From Exiguobacterium mexicanum (GTDB lineage: Bacteria; Bacillota; Bacilli; Exiguobacteriales; Exiguobacteriaceae): a DNA stretch of 64,000 nucleotides. The notes under the pieces were generated by a model. It was not told where the DNA came from and ran no database searches. It worked only from the letters and a program-made list of their open reading frames with translations. The stretch spans positions 506,501-570,500 of the forward strand of contig NZ_CP040676.1 of the NCBI RefSeq assembly GCF_005960665.1, given 5' to 3'. Position 1 is the first letter of the stretch; every line of letters begins with the position of its first letter. Positions 6,756-15,664 of the stretch are shown here, piece by piece. A program made the translations under genes and the position numbers.

Positions 6756-9464
6756 TTAGGCGAGACGGCCTCTTTTTTCATTCACCCACGCCTCGAACGC
6801 AATCGTGTCGAGGGCCGGGGCGTAGTAGTAACCTTGGCCAAGCTCGACGCCTTCGGCGAGGATGCGATCCAAGTCTTGCTTCGTCTCGATCCCCTCGGCG
6901 AGCGAGGTCAGTTCTTGTTCGCTCGCGAATCGGGAGACGGCGCGGAGGAACGACGTGCTGTCCTTCGCTTTTCCGCTGACGTACATGCGGTCGATCTTCA
7001 CTTCTTGGATCGGTAAGTGCCAGATCGCTTCGAACGAGGCGTAGCCGGTACCGAAATCGTCGATCGACAGGCAATAGCCGAGGTCGGCGATATCTTCGAG
7101 CCGCTCAAGCTCGTTCGTGTGTGACATGATGTCGGCCGACTCGGTCAGCTCGATCTTCAACCGATCCGGGAGCCATGGATACGTCTCGACCAAGTCGCGC
7201 AGCTTCGTGACGATCGACGGGTCGACGGAATGGGCCGACAAGTTGTACGACAACGAGATGTCGGCGAACGGGGTATCGCGCCAGGAAACGAGCTGTTGCA
7301 CGACCAAATCAAGGATCGAATGCGATAACCAAAGGATTTGATCGGACCGCTCGGCGATGCGGACGAACTCGTTCGGCGGCACGTAGCCGATGTCCGGGTG
7401 CTGCCAGCGTGCGAGCGCCTCGGCCCCGACGACACGGCCCGTCTTCAACTCGACTTGCGGCTGATAGGCGACGGTGATATGGCCTTGTTCGATCGCCTCC
7501 GGGAGCGCCTGTTCGATCAAGGCGGCCCATTGGAGCTGGGCGAGGATGCTCGAGTCGTACCAGACGAACGGCGTCCGCGTCTCTTTGGCGTGTTGGAGAG
7601 CCTTTGTCGCCTCGAACAGGCAGTCGTTATAGTTCGGCGTCGTATGGGTCGCCCCGATTTGAAGATGCACGGTCTGGCGTTTCTGGTTGATCAACAGCTC
7701 GGTCGGGAACAGCTCCAGCAACTCGGTCTCGTCGACGTTACGGAGCCCTTTCACGTACAGCATGAGCGTATCGTCACGGTAGCGGCCGAACAAGTGGTGC
7801 GCGTACTTCTCGAGCCGGTCCTCAACGTGCCGGGCGAACTCGGTCATGAGCAGGTCGGCATACGTCGGGTCGTACCAGTCGACGAGGTGATGGAAATCGT
7901 TCAGTTTGATCAACAGGAACGTGCCTTCGATGTCTTGTTTCTCCCACGCGCGGAGGAAACCGTACTCGTTATAGAGCTCGGTGGCGAGGTCGAAGCGGAC
8001 GAGCCGGTCGACTTTGCGCTCACGCTCGACACGCTCGGTCTCATCTTCGAGGATGAGGTAATAGGTGAGCGTCTCGCCGCGTTTGAGCGGGATGATCTTG
8101 ACGTTCAAGAAGCGGACGTGCTCACCTTTCAAATGCAAGATGAACTGGGCGCTCGTCCCGTTCTCCGTCACCCCGGCGAGCGCCTCGCGCAACAGGCGGC
8201 GTCCCGTGTCGGTGAACAGTTGGTTGATCTCATATAAGTTACGTTCCCCGAAGAACTGGCGGAACACATCGTTTCGTTCGATGAAGTCGTACGTGTCATC
8301 GATCAAGGCGATGGCGAGTCCCGTCTCGGAGAAGAGCGACGACCAGCGCTCATGATACCGGAGCAGGTCGTCCGATTGTGTCTCGAGCGTGTGCACCGTC
8401 GAGTGGACACTGACGGCAATCTCGCGGAGTTCGTCCTCGATGCCGCGGAAGTCATGGTTCGGCGGGAATGATTCCGCGACCGGTTCCGCGCTCGGGTCGA
8501 TGGCGAGGGCACGGGCCTTCAAGTGCGCCAAGTCGTGGGCATACATATTGCGTGTGTAGCAGAGGGCGAGCAGAAGACCCGCCGACAACAGCATCGTGAT
8601 GAGAAGGGCGGCGATGGCGAGCGTCCCGTAACGGTCACGCTCGGCCATGAGCGTGTCATCTGCCGTCGACCGCACGGTTTGAAGGGCGGCGTGTGAGTCC
8701 TCATAGAAGCTCGTCCCGTTGACGTAACGGGCCTCGAGCGTCGAATTGGCGGCCGTCACGCGTCCGAGTGCGAGCGCGCTCTCGATCAAGTCTTCGACCG
8801 ATTTGGTTTTCAGCGACGGATCGGTCGCGACGATGTCTTCGATCAGCCGAGCCTCGTTCGCGATCGTCGAGACCTCGAAGTCGAGCTGGTCTCGGTTTGG
8901 TGTCTCGGCGAGCAGATTCGTCACACCTTCGACGAACGCCATCTGCATCCGCATGACGGCGTCGGTCAATTCATAGGCCGTGTTCGCCTGGGCGGTCCGC
9001 TCGAGACCTTGGTAGAGCCAGCGCCGATTGATCGACGCGATGACGTCGAACGGTACGGCCTCGAATCGGCTCGACCCGTCTTCGTTCAACGTGTCCTCGA
9101 GCTGTTCGGAGAAACGGAGCAGGGCGTCCCGTTCCCGTTCATCGACCCCGGTCTCGAAGTCGTCGAGCAGTTGAAGATTGTATTGGAGCGCCCGTTCACG
9201 GTACGGGGCCGACAACAGGGCGGTCGGTTGCTCGGAGTTCGTCTCGTACAGTTTGGCCGCGTGATGCAAGACGAGGTACGACTCGACCCCGGCCAAGTCG
9301 GAGGCATGGTTCAAGTCGCGCACCGTTTCATCGACGGCGACGTGCTTTTCTTTCCAGTAATAGCTCAGTCCGAGCCCGAATAACAATACGCCGATGAGAC
9401 AAGCGACGGCGAGGGCCATCGTGTAAGTTCGGTACGGAATTTTAGCGAATCGATTATTTCCCAT
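6756..9464 (-). CDS. Membrane sensor with PAS, degenerate GGDEF and intact EAL domain
   Basis: This 902-residue protein is a predicted c-di-GMP phosphodiesterase. A helix at about 15-35 and another at 280-303 enclose a helical extracellular sensor domain of about 240 residues. Then come a linker, a PAS domain (370-480), a GGDEF-like domain (485-640) and an EAL domain (650-895). The GGDEF signature is replaced by RYRDD (561-565), so no cyclase activity is expected. All EAL metal and catalytic residues are present: Glu682 (AEALAR), Asn741, Glu772, Asp802/Asp803 (DDFGTG), Lys823, Glu857 and Gln877. The start at 9464 was chosen because AAGGAGG precedes it; the long in-frame extension has none. 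It likely hydrolyses c-di-GMP in response to an external signal. Confidence 0.88.
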   Translation of the reverse strand: MGNNRFAKIPYRTYTMALAVACLIGVLLFGLGLSYYWKEKHVAVDETVRDLNHASDLAGVESYLVLHHAAKLYETNSEQPTALLSAPYRERALQYNLQLLDDFETGVDERERDALLRFSEQLEDTLNEDGSSRFEAVPFDVIASINRRWLYQGLERTAQANTAYELTDAVMRMQMAFVEGVTNLLAETPNRDQLDFEVSTIANEARLIEDIVATDPSLKTKSVEDLIESALALGRVTAANSTLEARYVNGTSFYEDSHAALQTVRSTADDTLMAERDRYGTLAIAALLITMLLSAGLLLALCYTRNMYAHDLAHLKARALAIDPSAEPVAESFPPNHDFRGIEDELREIAVSVHSTVHTLETQSDDLLRYHERWSSLFSETGLAIALIDDTYDFIERNDVFRQFFGERNLYEINQLFTDTGRRLLREALAGVTENGTSAQFILHLKGEHVRFLNVKIIPLKRGETLTYYLILEDETERVERERKVDRLVRFDLATELYNEYGFLRAWEKQDIEGTFLLIKLNDFHHLVDWYDPTYADLLMTEFARHVEDRLEKYAHHLFGRYRDDTLMLYVKGLRNVDETELLELFPTELLINQKRQTVHLQIGATHTTPNYNDCLFEATKALQHAKETRTPFVWYDSSILAQLQWAALIEQALPEAIEQGHITVAYQPQVELKTGRVVGAEALARWQHPDIGYVPPNEFVRIAERSDQILWLSHSILDLVVQQLVSWRDTPFADISLSYNLSAHSVDPSIVTKLRDLVETYPWLPDRLKIELTESADIMSHTNELERLEDIADLGYCLSIDDFGTGYASFEAIWHLPIQEVKIDRMYVSGKAKDSTSFLRAVSRFASEQELTSLAEGIETKQDLDRILAEGVELGQGYYYAPALDTIAFEAWVNEKRGRLA

Positions 9465-9533
9465 CGGACACCTCCTTCTTTCTCTTCCCATTCTATCTTT
9501 CGTGTTCGAGTCTTTCGAGGGAAATCCTGCCCC

Positions 9534-9561
9534 ACGAAAAAAAACCCGACAAAGGTCGGGT
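9534..9561 (-). terminator. Terminator after the LysM/NlpC gene
   Basis: On the minus strand ACCCGAC, a four-base loop and GTCGGGT are followed by an unbroken run of T (complement of 9534-9544). Confidence 0.85.
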
Positions 9562-9579
9562 CTTCCAATGCGCCGAAGG

Positions 9580-11178
9580 TCACGGTCGTTTGTAGCCGAT
9601 GACGCGTGATTTCCAATATGGCTCTTTGCTGATCGTGTTGTAGCCGAGTCCGTACGTCCCGGCATGGATGAACGTGTCCGAATCGATCATGATGCCCATG
9701 TGTGACGGGCCGGCCGTGTACGTGTTCTCGAAGAAGACGAGGTCGCCCGCTTTCGGGACGAACGTCTTGCTGAGCTGTGTCCCGAAATAAGATCCGGACC
9801 AATACGTGGCGACGTTCGTGCGGGGCACGCTGTAGCCTGCCTGATTGTAGGCGTAATAGATGAGTCCGGAGCAGTCGAACCCACCGTTGGCCGGGTTCGA
9901 GGACGCCCAGATGTAAGGCGTGCCGACATATTTTTTGGCGACCGCGATGGCGGCAAGACTCTTCGCTAGTCCATCAGACGAGCCTGACGGTGCCGTCGTA
10001 GAACCTTTCGGCACCGCTTTGACGTATGAAGCCGCGACGAAACCGGTCGTGTTGCCGATATAGATTTGATGCCAGCCGTTCGACGTTTGGACGACCCGGA
10101 GCGTCTGTCCGGCCGTGACGCTGCCGATGACGGCAGAGCTTGTCGAGGCCGAGGCGCGGACGTTGAGCGATGGCGTATTGACGACATAGTCGAACGATTC
10201 GTTGCCCGCACCGCCGTCTCCGGCGTTCGGAGTGACCGGCGCGCTCGGTGCCGTCGTCGTCTGTTTCAAGTAGCCGGTGCTGACGTAACCGCTCTTGCCG
10301 TTATACGTGACGTACACCCACGTGCCGCTCTGTTTCGTCGCTTTGACGGTCGTGCCGTTCGGGATGTTCGTGACGAGGGCGTAACCGATCCCTGGGCCTT
10401 GACGGACGTTCAAATTCGCCGTCGTGACGTAAGACTGGTTGATGCTCTCTTCTTTGATGGCCGGTTTCGACGGTGCGACCGGTTGGCTCGGCGTCGAGGC
10501 CGCTTTCGTTAAATATGTATTGGCGACAAATCCGGTCTTCGTTCCGTATTTGACGTGGGACCAACTGCCCTCAATGCTCAACACGGTGACCGACTTGCCT
10601 TTCGGGATTGTGACGAGCACGCTTGAATTCGTTGATTTCGAGGCACGAAGGTTCAAGTTGGCGGTCGTCTTTGACGTCGTCGCTGTTGTCGGAGCCATTG
10701 TGCTCGGTGTGGCCGGTTTGACGGATGCGGTCGTCAAGTAGCCGTTATGTACCCAGCCGGTCTTTCCGCCATAGCTAACTTTCGTCCAAGCGCCGCTTGT
10801 TTGGATTGGACTGAGCGTCTTGCCTTTTGGAATCGTGATGAGCACTTTATGTGATGTACCTGCGGCGAGGCGCATATTTAAATTGGCCGTTGTAACGGTA
10901 CCTGGTCCTGGCGTGGCCGTCGTAGCGGCGGGTTTTACTGTGCTTGGCGCGCTCCCACTCAATTTAAGCGTCTGGCCAATGGCGAGACGGTCAGAGCTTA
11001 AGTTGTTGCTTGCTTTCAACTGGGCGACCGACACGTTGTGCGTTTGGCTGATCGACCAAAGTGTGTCACCGGCACGGACGACGTGTGTGCTGGCTGCTGC
11101 GACTTCGTCGGCCTGGGCGATGATGCTTACGGCGGCGATGGCTGCGAATGAGTACATGAGGCCGGACTTAGGGGACAT
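9580..11178 (-). CDS. Secreted LysM-SH3-NlpC/P60 cell-wall endopeptidase
   Basis: This 532-residue exported protein has a signal peptide ending near residue 29 (EVAAAS). A LysM domain (about 31-75) binds peptidoglycan. Four bacterial SH3 repeats follow, each starting with a TTANLNxR-like strand, separated by Ser/Thr/Pro/Ala linkers. The C-terminal NlpC/P60 domain (about 404-532) has Cys436 in FDCSGL, His493 in SHMGI and His505 in FIHAG. Such enzymes cut D-Glu-to-diamino-acid bonds in stem peptides during growth and separation. It lies alone between the two EAL genes and has its own promoter and terminator. The gene at 25.0 kb encodes a paralogue without LysM. Confidence 0.9.
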   Translation of the reverse strand: MSPKSGLMYSFAAIAAVSIIAQADEVAAASTHVVRAGDTLWSISQTHNVSVAQLKASNNLSSDRLAIGQTLKLSGSAPSTVKPAATTATPGPGTVTTANLNMRLAAGTSHKVLITIPKGKTLSPIQTSGAWTKVSYGGKTGWVHNGYLTTASVKPATPSTMAPTTATTSKTTANLNLRASKSTNSSVLVTIPKGKSVTVLSIEGSWSHVKYGTKTGFVANTYLTKAASTPSQPVAPSKPAIKEESINQSYVTTANLNVRQGPGIGYALVTNIPNGTTVKATKQSGTWVYVTYNGKSGYVSTGYLKQTTTAPSAPVTPNAGDGGAGNESFDYVVNTPSLNVRASASTSSAVIGSVTAGQTLRVVQTSNGWHQIYIGNTTGFVAASYVKAVPKGSTTAPSGSSDGLAKSLAAIAVAKKYVGTPYIWASSNPANGGFDCSGLIYYAYNQAGYSVPRTNVATYWSGSYFGTQLSKTFVPKAGDLVFFENTYTAGPSHMGIMIDSDTFIHAGTYGLGYNTISKEPYWKSRVIGYKRP

Positions 11179-11241
11179 GGGGTCACTTCCTTCTCTTCAA
11201 TTTCAATTGACAATTATCGACAGGTAAAACGATACAAGTTT

Positions 11242-11270
11242 ATTGTAGGGTTTACACATACGGCAAGCAA
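11242..11270 (-). promoter_or_regulatory. SigA-type promoter of the LysM/NlpC gene
   Basis: Read on the minus strand, TTGCTT (11265-11270) and TACAAT (11242-11247) are 17 bases apart, about 64 bases before the start codon. Confidence 0.5.
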
Positions 11271-11380
11271 TGGTAGAAATGGCTCAATCAGTGGATTCCG
11301 TTGAAAATAAGGTCAATAATTTTGGGCGTGGACGAAGAAGAAGTACTAAAGAAACAGGGGAATCGAAAATTGACTTTCTG

Positions 11381-11408
11381 TTGAATTTTGGAAACCTATT
11401 TATATATC
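11381..11408 (+). promoter_or_regulatory. Possible promoter of the cytoplasmic EAL gene
   Basis: TTGAAT (11381-11386) and TATATC (11403-11408) are 16 bases apart in an AT-rich stretch before the gene. Confidence 0.35.
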
Positions 11409-11457
11409 TTTTCGTGCTATCATGAATGCAAAACGTTTGAATGAGAGTAGGGGACTT

Positions 11458-13311
11458 ATGAACGAGGGGAACTTTTCAACACAATCATATCGCAAACATC
11501 AAGAGAAACTGTTCGAACTCGTCCGAATGCCAGAGGTGACGGAGGCTGCGGTACGGCAAGCGCTCTTATATATGTGCGAGGTCGTCTCCGATATGCTCAA
11601 CGTCGATACGGTCTCGATTTGGCACTTTGACGAGACGTACGCATCGATCAGTTGCCAAGTCGCCTATTCGAAAGAGAGTGGCCCGAGTGAACCGGCATTG
11701 ACGGTCATGCGTGGGGACGCACCTGTCTACTTCGACGCCCTGCGGACGAACCGGGTGTTGCCGTTTGAGAACGTCCGGACCCATGAGTGGGTGAAGGACT
11801 TGTACCAGCAACATTTCGTGGAAGGGCAGCGGGTCTACTCGATGCTCGACGCGCCAATCTATGCGAACAATCGGGCCAAAGGGGTCATCTGTTGCGAGAC
11901 GTTTGAGCCGCGACAATGGACGTTTATCGAGGAATTGATTGTCAGCACGCTGTCCGATTTTATCGCCATCCTTTATCTCCGGCTCGACCGCCAAGAGATC
12001 GACGACCATCTCGCCAAGCTCGCCTATACGGATGAACAGACCGGACTCATGAACTTGAACGGCTTCATCGAACGCGTGGACGCGCTCCGGGAACAGACGC
12101 CGCATCAGCTCGGGTCATTGATTTATTTGCGGGCGGACGAGTTCCGTTCCGTCGAGACGGCAATCGGCATCCAGCGCGCGGACGACATCGTCATCGAACT
12201 GGCGGAACGCCTCCAACAAGTCGTCGATGCGTCGCTCTTGGCGCGCGTCTCTCAATCTGGCTTCCTACTCTGGACGCCTTACGGCGACCGCATCAAAGTG
12301 AAGGCGCTCGCCGATTTGATTTGTGAGACGGTGACGAGTGAGCCGTTCGCAGTCGGGGAACTCGATGTCGTCTTGACGATGAGCGCCTTTATCTCGATCG
12401 AGGACAAGTCACGTTCGACGCTCGAGATGATGGATACGACTCGGATCACGGCCAATGAGCGTCACGTGCAGCGTGGAGGAATCGCTTTTTACGAAGAGGA
12501 GATGAGCGAGAAGGCGACGGCACGCCTGACGCTTGAGATGAACCTCCGTAAAGGGCTCGCCTTGAACGAGTTCACACTCTATTATCAGCCGAAGATCGAA
12601 GCGGCGACCGGAAAACTGAATGGATTTGAAGGATTGATGCGTTGGATTCATCCGAAACACGGGTTGATCCCACCGCTCGACTTCATCCCGATCGCCGAGT
12701 CGACGGGCGTCATCATCGCCCTCGAGGAATGGGCACTCGCCGAGGCATGCCGTCAGTTGAAAACGTGGCACGCCTCGGGACGGATGTATCAACTCGCACT
12801 GAACTTGTCGGCTCGTCATTTTCTATCGGACGGGGTCGTCGAGAAGTTGGGCCAAATCGTCAAAGAGATGGATGTCTGTCCGAACTATTTGACGTTCGAG
12901 ATCACCGAAAGCGTCGGGATGGAGAATCAACAGCACGTCATCGAACGCTTCATCGCCTTCCGGGAACAAGGTTTCTCGATCTCGATTGACGACTTTGGGA
13001 CCGGATTCTCGGCGTTCGTCTATTTGAAGCACTATCCGATCCACGAGATCAAAATTGATCGTCAGTTCATCCAAGTGACGGACAACGACCCGACCGGAAA
13101 CGTCATCGTCCAGTCAATCATCGAGCTCGCTCGTGGGCTCGAATTGAAGACGGTGTGCGAAGGCATCGAGACACCGGAACAGCTCGACACGCTCCGTTCG
13201 CTCGGTTGTGACGAGATGCAAGGCTACTTGTTCTCACGTCCGCTCCCGGTTGACGAGCTCGAGACGTGGATTGAGGATTATGACACAACGAAAAAGGATT
13301 CGCTCCGTTGA
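11458..13311 (+). CDS. Cytoplasmic GAF / degenerate GGDEF / EAL phosphodiesterase
   Basis: This 617-residue soluble protein has a GAF domain (30-175), a GGDEF-like domain (185-345) and an EAL domain (355-605). The GGDEF site is replaced by RVSQSGF (263-269), so it should be catalytically dead. The EAL site is complete: Glu391 (as EGL), Asn449, Glu481, Asp511/Asp512, Lys532, Glu568 and Gln588. It probably degrades c-di-GMP under control of a small ligand or redox signal sensed by GAF. The start at 11458 has AGGGGA just before it; an in-frame ATG 36 bases upstream has no RBS. It is divergent from the LysM/NlpC gene. Confidence 0.88.
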   Translation: MNEGNFSTQSYRKHQEKLFELVRMPEVTEAAVRQALLYMCEVVSDMLNVDTVSIWHFDETYASISCQVAYSKESGPSEPALTVMRGDAPVYFDALRTNRVLPFENVRTHEWVKDLYQQHFVEGQRVYSMLDAPIYANNRAKGVICCETFEPRQWTFIEELIVSTLSDFIAILYLRLDRQEIDDHLAKLAYTDEQTGLMNLNGFIERVDALREQTPHQLGSLIYLRADEFRSVETAIGIQRADDIVIELAERLQQVVDASLLARVSQSGFLLWTPYGDRIKVKALADLICETVTSEPFAVGELDVVLTMSAFISIEDKSRSTLEMMDTTRITANERHVQRGGIAFYEEEMSEKATARLTLEMNLRKGLALNEFTLYYQPKIEAATGKLNGFEGLMRWIHPKHGLIPPLDFIPIAESTGVIIALEEWALAEACRQLKTWHASGRMYQLALNLSARHFLSDGVVEKLGQIVKEMDVCPNYLTFEITESVGMENQQHVIERFIAFREQGFSISIDDFGTGFSAFVYLKHYPIHEIKIDRQFIQVTDNDPTGNVIVQSIIELARGLELKTVCEGIETPEQLDTLRSLGCDEMQGYLFSRPLPVDELETWIEDYDTTKKDSLR

Positions 13312-13321
13312 GCGGATCCTT
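13289..13321 (+). terminator. First terminator after the EAL gene
   Basis: AAAGGATTCGCTC pairs with GAGCGGATCCTTT with one mismatch and overlaps the end of the reading frame. Confidence 0.5.
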
Positions 13322-13330
13322 TTGAATGGA

Positions 13331-13362
13331 CCGCAGACATGTTACGTGTCTGCGGTTTTTTT
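13331..13362 (+). terminator. Second, stronger terminator after the EAL gene
   Basis: CCGCAGACA and TGTCTGCGG pair around seven bases and are followed by seven T. Confidence 0.8.
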
Positions 13363-13365
13363 GCC

Positions 13366-13540
13366 GCTCGCGTCAGGCCGGCAACTCGATGCGAATCGTC
13401 GGTCGTGTTCGTGCCCCGGTAGTAGCGCTCGAAGATGTACGGCAGTTCGTTCGCGTCGATGCCGATACCGTTCATTGAGTCGGACGTGCACGATTCGGCC
13501 CCGGCGGCAATTCCTCTCCCACTTATCGTCGGGCTGTGCC
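13366..13540 (-). pseudogene. Fossil of a sensor histidine kinase ATPase domain
   Basis: On the minus strand the stretch NGIGIDANELPYIFERYYRG, followed by TNTTDDSHRVAGL, is the N and G1 box region of a HisKA-type histidine kinase. Just before it, in another frame, RIVHVRLN fits the strand that normally precedes D-NGIGI; a loss of about two bases would join them. After GL the frame is lost where the G2 box (GLGMAL-like) should follow. No start, dimerisation domain or partner regulator remains. It is a short relic in the 360-base gap between the EAL and Fic genes, which otherwise holds only terminators. Confidence 0.75.
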
Positions 13541-13672
13541 CGGGACACGATTGAAGTAGGGGGTATCCTTGCCGATTAAAGATGAAATGAGGCGTTCACT
13601 CGAAATCGACTTGCTCTGGGTAACAAGCGTATAATTAAATCACGAACACTTGAGAGAAAGGAAGCGGGTTAT

Positions 13673-14427
13673 ATGTTTGAGCAACTGACGATGAAAAAAG
13701 AACAACTGGATCAAAACCGACCGCTGCCGACATATACGCTTCAAAGTTTGAGAGCAAAACTCTTTTTAGAATGGACATATAACTCGAATGCCATTGAAGG
13801 AAATACGTTGACAATCAACGAGACCAAAGTGGTGTTGGAAGGTATAACGGTTGGCGGGAAGACGATGCGAGAACATCTAGAAGTGATCAACCACCAAGAT
13901 GCCATTTCCTACGTCGAAGAAATTGTTCGACGTGAAGAGCCGCTGACGGAGTGGCAAATTAAAAATTTGCACCGTCTCGTCTTGAAAGGAATTGATGATG
14001 CGTATGCAGGCGTCTATCGGGCCAGCAAGTGTTTATTGCCGGAGCCGCTCATGTGCCGCCGCCTCCTTATCTCATTCAAGAACAGATGGAGCAGCTGATA
14101 AATTGGTATGAAACAGAGACGAATACGATGCATCCAGTTGAACGGGGTGCTTTATTACATGCTAAGTTCGTGGGGATTCATCCGTTCATTGATGAAAATG
14201 GTCGTACGTCTCGGTTATTGCTCAATTTGGAGTTGATGAAGTCCGGTTATCCGCCTGTCGTCATCAAAGTCGAAAATCGCCTGAGTTATTACAATGCGCT
14301 AGATCGGGCGCATACGACAGAAATGTACAACGACTTTATCAATCTGGTCGCTACAGAGGTCGAAACATCGCTTGATTTATATTTGAGCGCCATCGCCCCT
14401 CGTCCATCCAAAAACAGCCCTTCCTGA
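13673..14427 (+). pseudogene. Fic-family adenylyltransferase gene broken by one frameshift
   Basis: Two overlapping frames together give one Fic protein of about 250 residues. The first covers the N-terminal helices with the inhibitory motif SNAIEG (pattern S-x-x-x-E-G) and reaches AGVYRAS. The second resumes with VFIAGAAHVPPPPYLI and carries the Fic motif HPFIDENGRTSR. The frames join if one base is restored near 14027 (AGCAA then GTGTTT). In the Fic motif the usual Gly after Asp is Glu (DEN instead of DGN), which may weaken nucleotide binding. A good RBS (GAAAGGAAGC) precedes the start. Fic enzymes attach AMP to target proteins. A sequencing error at this site remains possible. Confidence 0.75.
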
Positions 14428-14445
14428 ATCGTCAGGAAGGGCTGT
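14414..14445. terminator. Bidirectional terminator
   Basis: A perfect 14-bp stem, ACAGCCCTTCCTGA / TCAGGAAGGGCTGT with loop ATCG, lies between convergent genes. Confidence 0.8.
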
Positions 14446-14456
14446 CTCATGTCCGC

Positions 14457-14897
14457 TCATTCATGCGGCAGTTTGGTTTTTAATTCTAACTGGAGTATGT
14501 ACGCCAATTCTTTATGGGCCAACTCGGAGAAGTTCGTCTTTTTGACGTGTGTCCGGGGCCGTAGTCCGCATTCCAATGCGATGTCGACGATAGTCCGAAT
14601 CTGATTTTCCGTATAGAAGCGCTTGCGTCCCATCGTGAACGGGGTCGGTGGCAAGACGCCGTCGGTTTCCCATTTGATCAGCTGTTGCTGGCTACGGGGA
14701 ATCCCGGCGACATGAAACGCACGGCTCAGTTCTTTTAGTGGATAGACGGTCAATGGGCGTTCGTTGTACAGGAGCGGCTTCGCGTTTTCGGGGCGATAGT
14801 CATCCCAGTCAGTCGCGTAAAACGTCAGGTCGGTTTGGTCGAAGTCGAGTTGAGCGGAAGGAATAGGGGTGTTGAGTGCGAAGTCTAAGCTGTTCAT
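14457..14897 (-). CDS. MerR-like DNA-binding protein
   Basis: This 146-residue protein has a central winged-helix region like MerR or excisionase-type regulators: PLKELSRAFHVAGIPRSQQQLIKWETDGVLP, then a TMGRKRFYTENQIRTIVDIAL segment (about 50-115). The N-terminal 45 residues are acidic and aromatic, and no ligand domain is present. It probably binds DNA, but the target is unknown. It is convergent with the broken Fic gene and stands alone. Confidence 0.6.
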   Translation of the reverse strand: MNSLDFALNTPIPSAQLDFDQTDLTFYATDWDDYRPENAKPLLYNERPLTVYPLKELSRAFHVAGIPRSQQQLIKWETDGVLPPTPFTMGRKRFYTENQIRTIVDIALECGLRPRTHVKKTNFSELAHKELAYILQLELKTKLPHE

Positions 14898-15216
14898 CTA
14901 GAGTATCTCCTTCTTCAAGTCAAACTGGTCATTTCGAAAATGCCCTCCTCCGTATAGTACCCCATTTTCAAGTAATTAACTGTCAGTTTTTTCAAAGTGG
15001 GGAAATGAATTCGTGGGACTTTAGGCGTGTTTTCAAAATTCGGTTGACGCCTATTAAGATACCCTAATTGGTATGTAAATTCAAGGAATAAAGCCGATTC
15101 TAGACGATGAATGGCCTTCATTCAGAATGGGTCTATAGTCGTTACAAAAAGGTAACAAGGAAATATGAGCAAACATTCACCAACTTCGGTTAATAGGGGC
15201 GAAGGAGGTGAGACAT
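14898..15216. other. Intergenic gap upstream of the small-gene cluster
   Basis: I see no supported gene here. The stretch is more AT-rich than its surroundings, carries the divergent 5' regions of the MerR-like gene and the small-gene cluster, and includes a TTGACG (near 15043) without a convincing -10 box. A 68-codon minus-strand frame has no RBS and no recognisable product. Confidence 0.5.
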
Positions 15217-15429
15217 ATGGCAGTGTATCGAGAATACGCAAGCGTCTTTTATCTTGACACGAAGCGGCTCGTTGACGGCAAAGAAAAGCGTCAGCTCGTC
15301 CGGTTCGGTCCACTCGGTGCGCGGATGGAGACCGAGGAGATCAAGCAGTTCGGTGATCTGTTGATCCCGCTTCTTGCGGTCGAATCCGCCGCATACGTCG
15401 TGTCGCGTGAGTTCCACGTGACGTTCTAA
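15217..15429 (+). CDS. Small DUF1659-like protein
   Basis: This 70-residue protein is a clear paralogue of the one at 15665: both contain an RFGP(L/I) segment in the middle and end in V(S/V)REY/F-V. The pattern fits the DUF1659 family of small Bacilli proteins of unknown function. The ATG at 15217 follows a very strong RBS, GAAGGAGGTGA. It is the first gene of a tight cluster with YvrJ and DUF2922-like genes. Confidence 0.7.
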   Translation: MAVYREYASVFYLDTKRLVDGKEKRQLVRFGPLGARMETEEIKQFGDLLIPLLAVESAAYVVSREFHVTF

Positions 15430-15444
15430 TTGGAGGAACCCCTG

Positions 15445-15501
15445 ATGCGTGTATCGAAGCGTCCCGCCGGAGCCTTGTCCGATGAGCGGGTGGGCCCATG
15501 A
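15445..15501 (+). CDS. Possible 18-residue peptide coupled to yvrJ
   Basis: TTGGAGGAACCCCTG directly precedes an ATG that opens an 18-codon frame, MRVSKRPAGALSDERVGP, whose stop overlaps the yvrJ start as ATGA. The strong RBS and the exact overlap suggest real translation, possibly to couple ribosomes onto yvrJ, whose own RBS is poor. No homologue is known to me. Confidence 0.45.
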   Translation: MRVSKRPAGALSDERVGP

Positions 15502-15638
15502 GCTGGCCCGAACTCATCTCGAATCTCGGCTTCCCGATCGTCGTCTCGCTCTATCTGCTCCACCGGATTGAGACGCGCCTTGAGCGCATGATTCAATTGC
15601 TCGAGCGTCTCGACTCGACCTATCCATCCGAATCGTAA
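15498..15638 (+). CDS. yvrJ: YvrJ family protein
   Basis: This 46-residue protein begins MSWPELISNLGFPIVVSLYL, the diagnostic YvrJ pattern, with one membrane helix (about 8-25) and an amphipathic tail of Arg/Glu/Leu repeats. YvrJ proteins occur in Bacilli beside DUF1659 and DUF2922 genes, as here; their role is unknown. The ATG overlaps the stop of an upstream 18-codon frame by four bases. Confidence 0.8.
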   Translation: MSWPELISNLGFPIVVSLYLLHRIETRLERMIQLLERLDSTYPSES

Positions 15639-15664
15639 TCCATCCCTGAAAGGAGCCATCCCCC

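Noticed and set aside
14915-15121. A 68-codon frame upstream of the MerR-like gene
   Set aside because: It has no RBS, no known pattern and lies in the gap that should hold promoters.
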